Positions 26,704 through 34,641 of a DNA stretch of 34,769 nucleotides are shown in pieces. Source of the stretch: Roseinatronobacter ekhonensis (GTDB lineage: Bacteria > Pseudomonadota > Alphaproteobacteria > Rhodobacterales > Rhodobacteraceae); assembly GCF_900499075.1 (NCBI RefSeq), contig NZ_UIHC01000034.1, positions 1-34,769 of the forward strand, in the 5' to 3' direction. Each line of letters opens with the position of its first letter. Positions within the stretch are counted from its first letter, which is position 1. Below the pieces are notes generated by a model. That model saw only the letters and a program-made list of their open reading frames with translations, searched no databases and had not been told where the DNA came from. Both the position numbers and the translations under genes were made by a program.

Positions 26704-26751
26704 ATCTCGGTAATTTCGCAATTTCATCCGGACGCCGGACGGAACCGAGAT
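26704..26751. repeat. Nested inverted repeat upstream of the DUF5131 gene
   Basis: ATCTCGGT (26704-26711) pairs with ACCGAGAT (26744-26751), and inside it TCCGG-ACG-CCGGA (26727-26739) forms a second stem. The 203 bases between the IS and the DUF5131 gene hold no convincing gene. The structure could be an operator, a remnant of an element end or a structured RNA. Function unknown. Confidence 0.35.
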
Positions 26752-26822
26752 CGAACAGTTGATCTGCGATGGTTGTAAATCCACTCCAGCTTCCAAATGA
26801 AAACGCTGTATCCGTTCGCGCT

Positions 26823-26850
26823 TTGTGCTGAGTCAGCCTCGTGCTACGAT
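26823..26850 (+). promoter_or_regulatory. Candidate promoter of the DUF5131-tcmP pair
   Basis: TTGTGC (26823-26828) and TACGAT (26845-26850) are 16 bases apart. Transcription from about 26857 would give a short leader before the TTG start at 26875. The match is moderate. Confidence 0.35.
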
Positions 26851-26874
26851 GATGAAAAAGCATGAGGCGAGCAG

Positions 26875-27633
26875 TTGGCCCAGAAGTCAGACATCGAGTG
26901 GACGGACGCGACGTGGAACCCGGTCACGGGCTGCACCAAGGTCGGTCCGGGATGTGACAACTGCTACGCGGAGCGTTTCGCGGAGCGCTGGCGTGGCATT
27001 CCGGGGCATCCGTACGAACAAGGCTTCGACCTAAAACTGTGGCCACCGAGGCTACGACAGCCAGCGCTTTGGAAAAAGCCGCGCATGATCTTCGTGAACT
27101 CGATGAGTGACCTTTTCCACAAGGAAATCGATCGCGCATACATCGATCAGGTGTTCGACGCCATGGAGGACGCGGATTGGCATGTCTATCAGGTTCTGAC
27201 CAAGCGCAGTTCGCTCATGCGCAACTATATCCGGAAGCGGTATGACGGCGGGCCGGTCCCACGCCACATCTGGCTGGGCGTTTCTGTAGAGGACTCGGCG
27301 CATATAAGTCGCATTGAGCATTTGAAGCAGATCAACTCCGAAGCCCGCTTCATTTCGTTTGAGCCTTTGCTCGGGGCCATCGGGGAAGTGGATCTGCGAG
27401 GCATTGCCTGGGCTATTGTGGGCGGCGAAAGCGGTCCACGCGCACGCGCAATGGAAGAGGGCTGGGCGCGCCAGCTTCGCGAAATTTGCGCGCGCGACGA
27501 TGTGGCGTTTTTCTTCAAGCAATGGGGTGGTCCACGGCCAAAGTCCGGAGGTCGCCTGCTAGATGGTGAGGAGTGGAACGGCTTTCCATGGCAGATTGTG
27601 CCGAAGCCGATATTGGACCAGCTTTCAGCATGA
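26875..27633 (+). CDS. DUF5131 / phage Gp37-Gp68-like three-Cys-motif protein
   Basis: A 252-residue protein of the DUF5131 family, annotated in phages as Gp37/Gp68. The N-terminus carries three close cysteines, GC-TKVGPG-CDNC-YAE (C20, C27, C30), an arrangement reminiscent of iron-sulfur-binding radical-SAM clusters. Later blocks are MIFVNSMSDLFHKEI, WLGVSVED, RFISFEPLLG and WAIVGGESGPRARAM, all characteristic of the family. The catalytic role is not known. The start is TTG at 26875, preceded by a GAGGCGAG ribosome binding site; no in-frame ATG is better placed. The stop codon overlaps an ATG (ATGA, 27630-27633) that is probably the ancestral start of tcmP. This pairing is the known partner arrangement. 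Confidence 0.88.
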   Translation: MAQKSDIEWTDATWNPVTGCTKVGPGCDNCYAERFAERWRGIPGHPYEQGFDLKLWPPRLRQPALWKKPRMIFVNSMSDLFHKEIDRAYIDQVFDAMEDADWHVYQVLTKRSSLMRNYIRKRYDGGPVPRHIWLGVSVEDSAHISRIEHLKQINSEARFISFEPLLGAIGEVDLRGIAWAIVGGESGPRARAMEEGWARQLREICARDDVAFFFKQWGGPRPKSGGRLLDGEEWNGFPWQIVPKPILDQLSA

Positions 27634-27660
27634 CCCATTTTACGAGGAGCACGAGTTTTT

Positions 27661-28569
27661 TTGAAGAAATCGCATGTTGAAAACACTGTAGGGCCTTGGG
27701 CCCGGCAGAAGCTCGATGGCCTGCAAGCGTATCTTCACGCCTACACAATGGCGCTCAAGAAGCAGTCATTTGACCTGATCTACATCGATGCGTTCGCCGG
27801 TGCCGGGCGTTCCAGAATTCGAACCGCTTGGACGGATGCTGACGAAGAAGACATTCAACTCATCGACGATGAGTTCATGAGGTCAGAGGAGGAGTTCATC
27901 GAAGGATCCCCGCGACGTGCCCTTGGCCTCGAAAACCCCTTCTCTCAATACTACTTCTTCGATGCCGACGCTGGTCGGGCCGCGCTGCTGGAAGGGCTTC
28001 GATCAGATTTTCCGCAGCGCAAGATCAATGTTCAGGTGGGCGACGCCAATGGCCTGATTCAGAAATTGGTGCCGAGTTTCAGCGGTCGAAACACCAAAGG
28101 GGTCGCCTTTCTGGATCCCTATGGTCCGCACCTGGACTGGCAGACTGTCGCGGCGCTCGGGGCCACCAAGAATTTCGAGGTCATCATCAATTTCCCTCTG
28201 GGCATGGCAATTAACCGGCTGATCACTCGTTCGGGCGATATCCCCGACAACTGGCGGACGGGTTTGAATGGCTGCTTTGGCGGCGCGGATTGGGAAGATC
28301 TTGTCTATGCCGAGCAGACGGACCTGTTTGGGGACACGACGCGCCACAAGGTGGACGATGCGGCGCAGAGACTGCTCAATTACTATGTTGGCCGTCTGAA
28401 GGATATGTTCGGACATGCTTCATCGCCCAGCGTCGTGCGAAATACACGCGGCGTGCCCATCTACTACATGCTGTGGGCTGGACCCCACCCGCTTGGCTAC
28501 AAGATAGCTGACTACATTCTGTCAAAAGGTGACCGGGTAATCCCGCCAAAGAAACGCGCGACACGCTGA
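27661..28569 (+). CDS. tcmP: Three-Cys-motif partner protein TcmP (start region probably frameshifted)
   Basis: A 302-residue frame matching TcmP, the family defined by its placement next to three-Cys-motif (DUF5131) proteins. Visible blocks are GPWARQKLDGLQAYLHAYTMAL near the start, FDLIYIDAFAGAGR (a Rossmann-like glycine-rich loop suggesting nucleotide or cofactor binding), GVAFLDPYGPHLDW and VIINFPLGMAINRL. Function is unknown. Counted as it stands, the frame can only begin at a TTG (27661), with a poorly spaced ribosome binding site. An ATG at 27630 overlaps the DUF5131 stop and opens MTHFTRSTSFF..., but a T7 tract (27656-27662) puts it out of frame; with six T residues it would join the TcmP frame. 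Convergent with hsdS. Confidence 0.85.
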   Translation: MKKSHVENTVGPWARQKLDGLQAYLHAYTMALKKQSFDLIYIDAFAGAGRSRIRTAWTDADEEDIQLIDDEFMRSEEEFIEGSPRRALGLENPFSQYYFFDADAGRAALLEGLRSDFPQRKINVQVGDANGLIQKLVPSFSGRNTKGVAFLDPYGPHLDWQTVAALGATKNFEVIINFPLGMAINRLITRSGDIPDNWRTGLNGCFGGADWEDLVYAEQTDLFGDTTRHKVDDAAQRLLNYYVGRLKDMFGHASSPSVVRNTRGVPIYYMLWAGPHPLGYKIADYILSKGDRVIPPKKRATR

Positions 28570-28587
28570 GAGAGGTTTCCCAGCTTA

Positions 28588-29742
28588 TCACGCGGCTTCC
28601 ATCATACCTTTGAAGGTCTCATGCATCAGCGCTGGCATCAGGGCATCTATGTCTACAGATGTTCGTTTCCGGATGCTTTGGATTTCCTGAGCCTTGGCTT
28701 GGAGCCGGTTGAACCAGCGTTGTGTTTCGATCGGCGGTATGGGCACCTCGATGACTTCAAGCTTTTTCAGACCAAGGGTGCGGTTTCTGCCTGCTCCGCC
28801 CGGTGATGCCTCGCCAAGTTTCTGCAACCCCTCCGGTGTGCGGAAGTAGAACAGCAGGAATTCGGCTGCCACTTGGTCGGGATTTGTCACACAGGTCAAA
28901 AAGCGATGCGAACCAACCCGGCCGTCGTCTTCAGGCTTTGCAATAGCGACGGCACCTTCCCAAGCAAAGACAATGTTGAAGACCAAATCGCCAGATTCGA
29001 AGGTGAACAGTTTCTTGGAGCCAACCTCCATCCCTGCCAGACCCGGCTTGTGAAATGTTCCCCGGCCAAATGAACGAACGCCGAGTTCCATGTATGTCTT
29101 GTCCGGTTCCACCTCTACCGGGCGGCGGACAAGAGGGGCGACTTCTGCCATTGCCCGAAGAGGTGCGCCGTCGATGGCGCGCTGGAAGGCATTCAGCAGC
29201 ATGGCATGAGTGTCGCGTTCGGCGGCTTCAATCCCACGTTGACGCTCATCGACCAAGGCCGAAACTTTGTTGAGCCTTTGGACGATGTCGCGTTGTTCAT
29301 CGAGCGTAAGCAATGGGACGGACATCTTTAAAAACTTGTCTTCTTTCATTCGAACTCGATTTGTCGACCCCTCGCTTGCACGACGGCAGAGATCGACGAA
29401 TTCCGGGGTGCGAGAATACCATTCAAAAAAATGCGGTATTACCTTTGATGAATCGATATCAAAACAAGGAAAGTCGTTGCTGACCAAGGCACCGTCGAGA
29501 TTGTCAGGTACGATGCCAAAGGCACCGTGCCGTGCGTCAATTCTAGAAATTAGAAATTGCCCTGCTTTGGCTTTGTACTGCCGTGCCGCGGCAATCGCTG
29601 AGCCCTGAATTTCGCCGCGCAGCTTTAAACCTTTCCCCCATAGTCGGGCTGTGATCTGCTTGTATCGTTGATCCGGCTGAACAAGCACCCAGTCTTCAGA
29701 TTTGGTCAAGAACTCATCAATTGTGATTGTTCTCTTCATCAC
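28588..29742 (-). CDS. hsdS: Type I restriction-modification specificity subunit HsdS
   Basis: A 384-residue specificity subunit that chooses the DNA site for the HsdM and HsdR subunits. Two target-recognition domains (about 1-150 and 195-345) are each followed by a conserved helical spacer. The first spacer is LTLDEQRDIVQRLNKVSALVDERQRGIEAAE and the second is IPPIETQRWFNRLQAKAQEIQSIRK. The halves end in the typical 'PL..L.EQ' and 'P.PPIE.Q' forms. The start ATG overlaps the hsdM stop (ATGA). It is the last gene of the operon and its end faces tcmP 18 bases away. The recognition sequence cannot be read from the protein. Confidence 0.94.
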   Translation of the reverse strand: MMKRTITIDEFLTKSEDWVLVQPDQRYKQITARLWGKGLKLRGEIQGSAIAAARQYKAKAGQFLISRIDARHGAFGIVPDNLDGALVSNDFPCFDIDSSKVIPHFFEWYSRTPEFVDLCRRASEGSTNRVRMKEDKFLKMSVPLLTLDEQRDIVQRLNKVSALVDERQRGIEAAERDTHAMLLNAFQRAIDGAPLRAMAEVAPLVRRPVEVEPDKTYMELGVRSFGRGTFHKPGLAGMEVGSKKLFTFESGDLVFNIVFAWEGAVAIAKPEDDGRVGSHRFLTCVTNPDQVAAEFLLFYFRTPEGLQKLGEASPGGAGRNRTLGLKKLEVIEVPIPPIETQRWFNRLQAKAQEIQSIRKRTSVDIDALMPALMHETFKGMMEAA

Positions 29743-31304
29743 GGGCGCTCTTCCAATATGGATTTGATTTCACCCATGATGTCGAGGATCCGCTTCTCCT
29801 GTGCGATAACCGCGTCAACAATCTCGGTCGGGGCGCGGTGGTCTGCAACTTCGCCGGAATGAGGGTTCTTGATATCGAGATTACAGGACATGACGCGATC
29901 CTGGTCATCACGCTGGATCAGATCAGCCGCTGAAACCTTCCAGGCACGCTCATTTTCTTCGCGATTATTCCACCATTCAAGGCAGCCGCCGAATTCCTCG
30001 TAAGCCATTGGTGCGGTTTTTGAGTATTTCTTGCGACCTTCCGGCAGCGGCAGTTCATAGTACCAGATGTCCTTCGTCGGTCCGCTGGTGTCGAAGAAGA
30101 TCAGGTTTGCCGGAATATCCGTGTAAGGCGCGAACACCCCCTCGCGCAGTCGCACGACTGTGTGCAGATTGAATCTCTCCAGCAAGTCGGCCTTGATCCG
30201 CGCCGAGATACCGTCGCCGAACAGTGTGCCATGCGGGACGACCACAGCCGCCCGCCCGCGCCCGGCACGTTTCAAACGTCGCATGATCAGCTGGAGGAAC
30301 AGCAGCGCGGTTTCCGCCGTGCGCCGGTCCTCGGGGAAGTTGTTGAGGATGCCCGCCTCTTCCTCGCCGCCAAAGGGCGGGTTCGTCAGGATGACGTTGA
30401 CGCGCTGATCCTCGCCAATTTCTGCCAGACGGAAGCGCAGGGCGTTGCCGGGGTCGATGCGCGGCGCGTGAAGGCCATGCAGCAGCAGGTTAAGCTGGGA
30501 CAGCAAAAAAGGTAGCGATTTGGCTTCGCCGCCGAAGAAGCTGTCTTCCTGAAGGATGCGGCGTTTCTCGACCGTGTCGGCCTGGCGTTCAAGGTGAAGG
30601 TAGGAGTCAGTCAGGAAGCCGCCCGTGCCGCAGGCTGGATCGAGGATGGTCTCACCGAGTTTCGGGTCCGTGACCTCGACCATGAAGCGCACCACCGGCC
30701 GGGGCGTGTAGAACTCGCCCGAGTCCCCAGCGGCGTCGCGCATCTCGCGCAGCAGCGTCTCGTAAAGGCGGCCAAGCGTATGGACCTCTTCGGAAGAGTC
30801 GAAGTGGATGCCATCGATCAGGTTCACTACGTCACGCAGAAGGTATCCGCTCTCCATTCGGTTGGCGAAGCCCTGAAAAACGGTCGCGATCACGTCGCGC
30901 CGCTCGCGCCGACCATTGTCACCGCGCAAACCGCGCAGATAGGCGAAAAGGCCAGGACCACGGCTGCCGTCTGGTCGCTCCGCTTCGTCGGCGACAAGGA
31001 ACGACAGTAGGTCCGGGCCAGTGATACCGTCGGCGTCTGCTGCCCAATCGCGCCAGCGATACGGCGCCTCGATGATCGAACGATAGTCCTTGCCCGCAAG
31101 TTCCGCGCGGCCTTCCTCTATCCGCTCCATGTCGTCAAGGAACTTCAGGAACATGATCCAGGTGAGCATCGGCAGGCGGTCGAGATCGCCGTTCAGCCCC
31201 TTGTCCTTACGCATGATCTTGCGTGCGGACTTGATGATGCTGTCGAGACGCTGGGCAGTGGTCAGTTGCTTCGGCGCTGCCTTCTTGCGGGCGGTTGTGG
31301 CCAA
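29739..31304 (-). CDS. hsdM: Type I restriction-modification N6-adenine methyltransferase HsdM
   Basis: A 521-residue adenine methyltransferase that protects host DNA and forms the core of the restriction complex. A helical N-terminal HsdM domain (about 10-180) precedes the catalytic domain. There the SAM-binding motif I is DPACGTGGF (222-230) and the catalytic motif IV is NPPF (308-311). Flanking blocks GEFYTPRPVVRFMVE and PHGTLFGDG fit the family. It is encoded 17 bases after hsdR and overlaps hsdS by 4 bases. All key residues are intact. Confidence 0.96.
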   Translation of the reverse strand: MATTARKKAAPKQLTTAQRLDSIIKSARKIMRKDKGLNGDLDRLPMLTWIMFLKFLDDMERIEEGRAELAGKDYRSIIEAPYRWRDWAADADGITGPDLLSFLVADEAERPDGSRGPGLFAYLRGLRGDNGRRERRDVIATVFQGFANRMESGYLLRDVVNLIDGIHFDSSEEVHTLGRLYETLLREMRDAAGDSGEFYTPRPVVRFMVEVTDPKLGETILDPACGTGGFLTDSYLHLERQADTVEKRRILQEDSFFGGEAKSLPFLLSQLNLLLHGLHAPRIDPGNALRFRLAEIGEDQRVNVILTNPPFGGEEEAGILNNFPEDRRTAETALLFLQLIMRRLKRAGRGRAAVVVPHGTLFGDGISARIKADLLERFNLHTVVRLREGVFAPYTDIPANLIFFDTSGPTKDIWYYELPLPEGRKKYSKTAPMAYEEFGGCLEWWNNREENERAWKVSAADLIQRDDQDRVMSCNLDIKNPHSGEVADHRAPTEIVDAVIAQEKRILDIMGEIKSILEERP

Positions 31305-31321
31305 TGTGGCACTCCTTCAAT

Positions 31322-33691
31322 TCAAGCGGTGTAGAGCAGACGCTGCAGCTCGGTGACGGCGCTGCGCAACTCCTTGCCGCCGCCAAAGCGGGCGGCAATT
31401 TCAATTACATTACCCCATTCGTTGAATGGAGGAATTTCGAGGAAGTCGGGCAGCTTGAACTGGGCACTGCCGTGTTCGGCATATTTCTCGAGCACGGCAT
31501 CCAGAACTTCGCGGGCATCTGGCCCGAAGCAGGCCAGAAAATCGTCCTGTTCGCGCAGCAGGCGGTCCGCGCGCTCACGGCGGGTGCGCAAGGGCGCGTT
31601 GTAGGCGAGATGGCAAAGAAGGTCGAACGGGTCGGCTTCCGGCTTTCCAACCGCATCGGCAAGGGAATCGAGCTCGATACCCTTCTCCTCCAGCCGTTCG
31701 ACGATCTCTGCCCGTCGCTCGGGGTCAAGCCAGTCTCTCCGCAGTTCCGAGGCATTGGGGTACAGGGTGCGGACCTTGTCGCCGGTATAGTCGGTCAGCT
31801 GGCGGCAGGCGAGCTGCCGTCCATCGGAGTCGAGGTCGTAAACGAGGTGTCGGACAATCGAAACCTCACCGCCATCGACATAGAACTTGCGAGGGCCAGC
31901 CTCTGGCTCGTCGTCGAGATCGACCGGTCCATCCGGAATATCCGGAAAATCGTCGGGATCCAGCGCCACTTCCTCAATCTCGTACTCTTCAACGACATCA
32001 CCGTCTGCATTGATCACCGCTTCGTCTTCGCGGACGGGATCGCCGTCGAAGGCCGGGTCGGCGAACATTCGTGTCGCGGTACCGGTGTAGTCGATGATGT
32101 TGAAGGCGAGCTTCCCATAGTCGGCCCTGAGGCGCGTGCCACGTCCTATGATCTGCTTGAACTCCGGCATGGAGCCCACGACCCGGGCAAGCACAACGTT
32201 CTTGCATGTCGGGGCGTCGACGCCGGTGGTCAAAAGCTGTGACGTGGTAAGGATGACCGGCGTCTGAGTTTCGACATCCTGGAACTTGGCACGGTGCGCG
32301 CTGCCAACATCACCCTCATCGGATGTTACGCGGCAAACGTAGTCAGGGTGATCCTTCACCAGATCGGTGTTCAAGGCGGCGAGCGCCTGGCGCATTTCGA
32401 GCGCATGTTCCTGGTCGACGCAGAAGACGATGGTTTTAGCGAAGCGATCAGTTTCCGCCATGAAGCCCGCCAGGTGTTTCGCGATAGCCTTTGTCCTCGC
32501 ACGTAGCGCCACGACCCGCTCGAAGTCTCGCGTGGAATATTCGGTGTCAGGGATTTCGCGTCCGTAACGGTCGAGTTCGCCCCGCGTCGGGCGCCATCCG
32601 GCGGCGTCGTAGTCCGAGATGACACGGTGAACGCGGTACGGAGCGAGGAAGCCGTCGGCGATGCCCTGCGCGAGACTGTATTCATAAAGTGGATCGCCGA
32701 AGTAGTTGTAGGTGTCGAGGTTTTCCTCGCGCCGCGGCGTCGCCGTCATGCCGATTTGGGTTGCTGGTGCAAACCATTCGAGAATCTCGCGCCAATTGCT
32801 GTTGTCACGCGCGCTGCCCCGATGGCATTCGTCGATTATTATGAGGTCGAAGAAGTCCCTTGCATATTCGCGATAGAGGCCGGGACGATTCTCGTCTCGC
32901 GCGATGGACTGGTAGATTGCGAAATACATATCGCGGCTTTTGACTGCGACGCCGCCTGCAATCTTGTGTCGAGCATCGCCGAATGGGCTGAAATCCTTCG
33001 CCATCGGATCGTCGACCAGCACGTTTCGGTCGGCGAGGAACAGGATTTTCGGGTTGCGGTTGACGCCCTTCGAATTCCAACGTGCCGACCAGAGCTTCCA
33101 GCAAATCTGGAAGGCGACAGCGGTCTTGCCCGCCCCCGTGCACAAGGTCAGGAGCGCCCGCTTCCTGCCCTGAAGCGCCGCCTGAACGGCGCGGTTGACG
33201 GCGATTTCCTGATAGTAGCGGAGCGGCTTCGACCTGTCAGGAAACGTGGGCGTGAGCAGCCGTTCCGCCACCTCGTCATCGACGATACCCTCTGCACCAC
33301 GCAGACGCGCCCAGAGATCAGCGGGCGGTGGAAAATCCCCGATTGTCCGCTCAATGCCGGTTGTATAATCGAATTCAACGATTTCGATGCCATTGGTGGA
33401 GTAAGCAAACCGAAGGCCGAGAATTTCGGCATACTCCTTGGCTTGCTGAAGCCCTTCCGCCGCATGGCTGTAACGGGACTTGGCCTCCACAACCGCTATC
33501 GGAAAATCTGGATTGTATCGGAGCAGGTAGTCGGAGCGCTTCTGCTTCCCACGGCGCGCCTTGCCGCCGATGAATACCACTCGGCCGTCTGTGAAAGTTC
33601 TCTGCTCGTTTATTGCGTGCGGGCGATCATCCCAGCCCGCTGCCTGCAGCTTGGGGACGACGAATTTCCTGCAGGTGTCGGCCTCGTTCAT
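31322..33691 (-). CDS. hsdR: Type I restriction endonuclease subunit HsdR
   Basis: A 789-residue ATP-dependent translocase and nuclease. The N-terminal nuclease domain has the PD-(D/E)xK-type arrangement SDYLLRYNPDFPIAVVEAKS (D54, E69-A-K71). The superfamily 2 helicase has Walker A in CTGAGKT (186-190), DECH (287-290), TATP (316-319), SQLLTTGVDAP and QIIGRGTR (513-520). The C-terminal 200 residues form the HsdM-contact region. The family usually exceeds 1000 residues; this shorter EcoKI/EcoR124-unlike form is common in bacteria. Its ATG overlaps the stop of the unrecognised 171-residue gene (ATGA), so the restriction genes are coupled to the upstream deaminase cassette. Confidence 0.95.
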   Translation of the reverse strand: MNEADTCRKFVVPKLQAAGWDDRPHAINEQRTFTDGRVVFIGGKARRGKQKRSDYLLRYNPDFPIAVVEAKSRYSHAAEGLQQAKEYAEILGLRFAYSTNGIEIVEFDYTTGIERTIGDFPPPADLWARLRGAEGIVDDEVAERLLTPTFPDRSKPLRYYQEIAVNRAVQAALQGRKRALLTLCTGAGKTAVAFQICWKLWSARWNSKGVNRNPKILFLADRNVLVDDPMAKDFSPFGDARHKIAGGVAVKSRDMYFAIYQSIARDENRPGLYREYARDFFDLIIIDECHRGSARDNSNWREILEWFAPATQIGMTATPRREENLDTYNYFGDPLYEYSLAQGIADGFLAPYRVHRVISDYDAAGWRPTRGELDRYGREIPDTEYSTRDFERVVALRARTKAIAKHLAGFMAETDRFAKTIVFCVDQEHALEMRQALAALNTDLVKDHPDYVCRVTSDEGDVGSAHRAKFQDVETQTPVILTTSQLLTTGVDAPTCKNVVLARVVGSMPEFKQIIGRGTRLRADYGKLAFNIIDYTGTATRMFADPAFDGDPVREDEAVINADGDVVEEYEIEEVALDPDDFPDIPDGPVDLDDEPEAGPRKFYVDGGEVSIVRHLVYDLDSDGRQLACRQLTDYTGDKVRTLYPNASELRRDWLDPERRAEIVERLEEKGIELDSLADAVGKPEADPFDLLCHLAYNAPLRTRRERADRLLREQDDFLACFGPDAREVLDAVLEKYAEHGSAQFKLPDFLEIPPFNEWGNVIEIAARFGGGKELRSAVTELQRLLYTA

Positions 33692-34203
33692 CTCGGGAAT
33701 TCTTCAAGGTGCGTCTCCGCAACTTCCTGAGATAAGTACCCAGGAACCTTCGCGGCGAGCTGAGCAGATTTCTTCGACGTGCTCGTAAGAATTAGCACCG
33801 GCGCGCCCGCTTTGCGTTCAAGGTACATACCAAGGATGCGCCTTAGTGAGTCGAGATTTAGCCAGCTTTCTTCATCAGGCCCTCCGGGCCCCAATGGAAT
33901 ACGCTTATATTCAATTCCCTTGGCCCGAAACTCCGATAATGCTTCATCTGTGGATGAAAATACTGAGAAGAAGTCCGGAAACGCCCTTGTGTCAATAATG
34001 AGTATTGGATTTTGTTCCTGAATAGCCTTCCTGAATGAGTGAGCAGAAATCTCAGCTATAGGTACCAGCATAATTCGGATCTTATCAAAGTTATCGAATA
34101 ATTGCAGCTGGCGTGCGTTCTCAAATCCCCACTCGCCTCTTTGCGTCTTGGCCACTTCCGACGGTGTTGAGCTGTATACAAGATGAAGTTTGCGATCACG
34201 CAC
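33688..34203 (-). CDS. Unrecognised 171-residue protein between deaminase and hsdR
   Basis: I do not recognise this protein. The start is GTG at 34203: GGAGG lies 6 bases upstream and the GTG overlaps the deaminase stop by 8 bases. A longer frame to 34296 would lie inside the deaminase and is rejected. Visible features are a hydrophobic strand-like ILIIDTRAFPDFFSVFSS (about residues 70-87), GIEYKRIPLGPGGPDEESW and APVLILTSTSKKSA near the C-terminus, an alternating alpha/beta pattern with no membrane span. The DTRxFP / GIEYxxIPLG pattern is loosely reminiscent of DUF488-type proteins, without their Cys/His residues, so that is only a weak suggestion. Its tight coupling on both sides implies it works with the deaminase, the restriction system or both. 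Confidence 0.75.
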   Translation of the reverse strand: MRDRKLHLVYSSTPSEVAKTQRGEWGFENARQLQLFDNFDKIRIMLVPIAEISAHSFRKAIQEQNPILIIDTRAFPDFFSVFSSTDEALSEFRAKGIEYKRIPLGPGGPDEESWLNLDSLRRILGMYLERKAGAPVLILTSTSKKSAQLAAKVPGYLSQEVAETHLEEFPR

Positions 34204-34641
34204 TGTCAACCTCCAAAGCCAGCTCTGCCTCCATGGCCGAGTATGAAACCTTATAGACTTCGGTCGGCCGGCCCCAAGCCGGAGTGCCAAACACAAAATC
34301 GCCCGATATTTTATCCTTGTAACTTCTGTCTTTCAGAAAGACCCTCCGATAAAGCTGGGGCGCGACACCAACAAAAGGTCGGAATAAAACATGAGTTCCT
34401 CCCTGCGACGGAGGCGACCAATCGCTGGACTCGGTCGTTATCGAGTCGCTGTGCAATTCAGTGGCTTTACTCTTTGGATAAGGCTCGATGAACTGCACCT
34501 CATCGATCCCGGAAGCAACGATGTGGCGTGCGCAGTAATGGCACGGATAAGTAGTCACGTACATTCGGCAGCCGCAAGGAGATGTCCCAGAAATTGACGC
34601 GGACAGGATTGCATCCATTTCTGCATGGACGGCACGACTAA
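34196..34641 (-). pseudogene. Zinc-dependent (d)CMP/dCTP-type deaminase, N-terminus lost to an IS insertion
   Basis: The preserved part, about 148 residues, holds the whole zinc site: HAEMDAI supplies the histidine ligand and the catalytic glutamate, and YVTTYPCHYCARHI supplies the two cysteines. IDEVQFIEPYPKSKATELHSDSI follows, as in dCMP deaminases and anti-phage dCTP deaminases (AvcD-type), which deplete deoxycytidine nucleotides during infection; that function is a family inference. Just upstream of RAVHAEM the frame runs into the end of an IS5-family element at about 34642. The apparent ORF to 34720 contains element-derived residues only, and an in-frame stop lies at 34754-34756. The lost part may lie beyond the IS, right of the window. 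It heads the operon with the 171-residue gene and hsdRMS. Confidence 0.75.
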
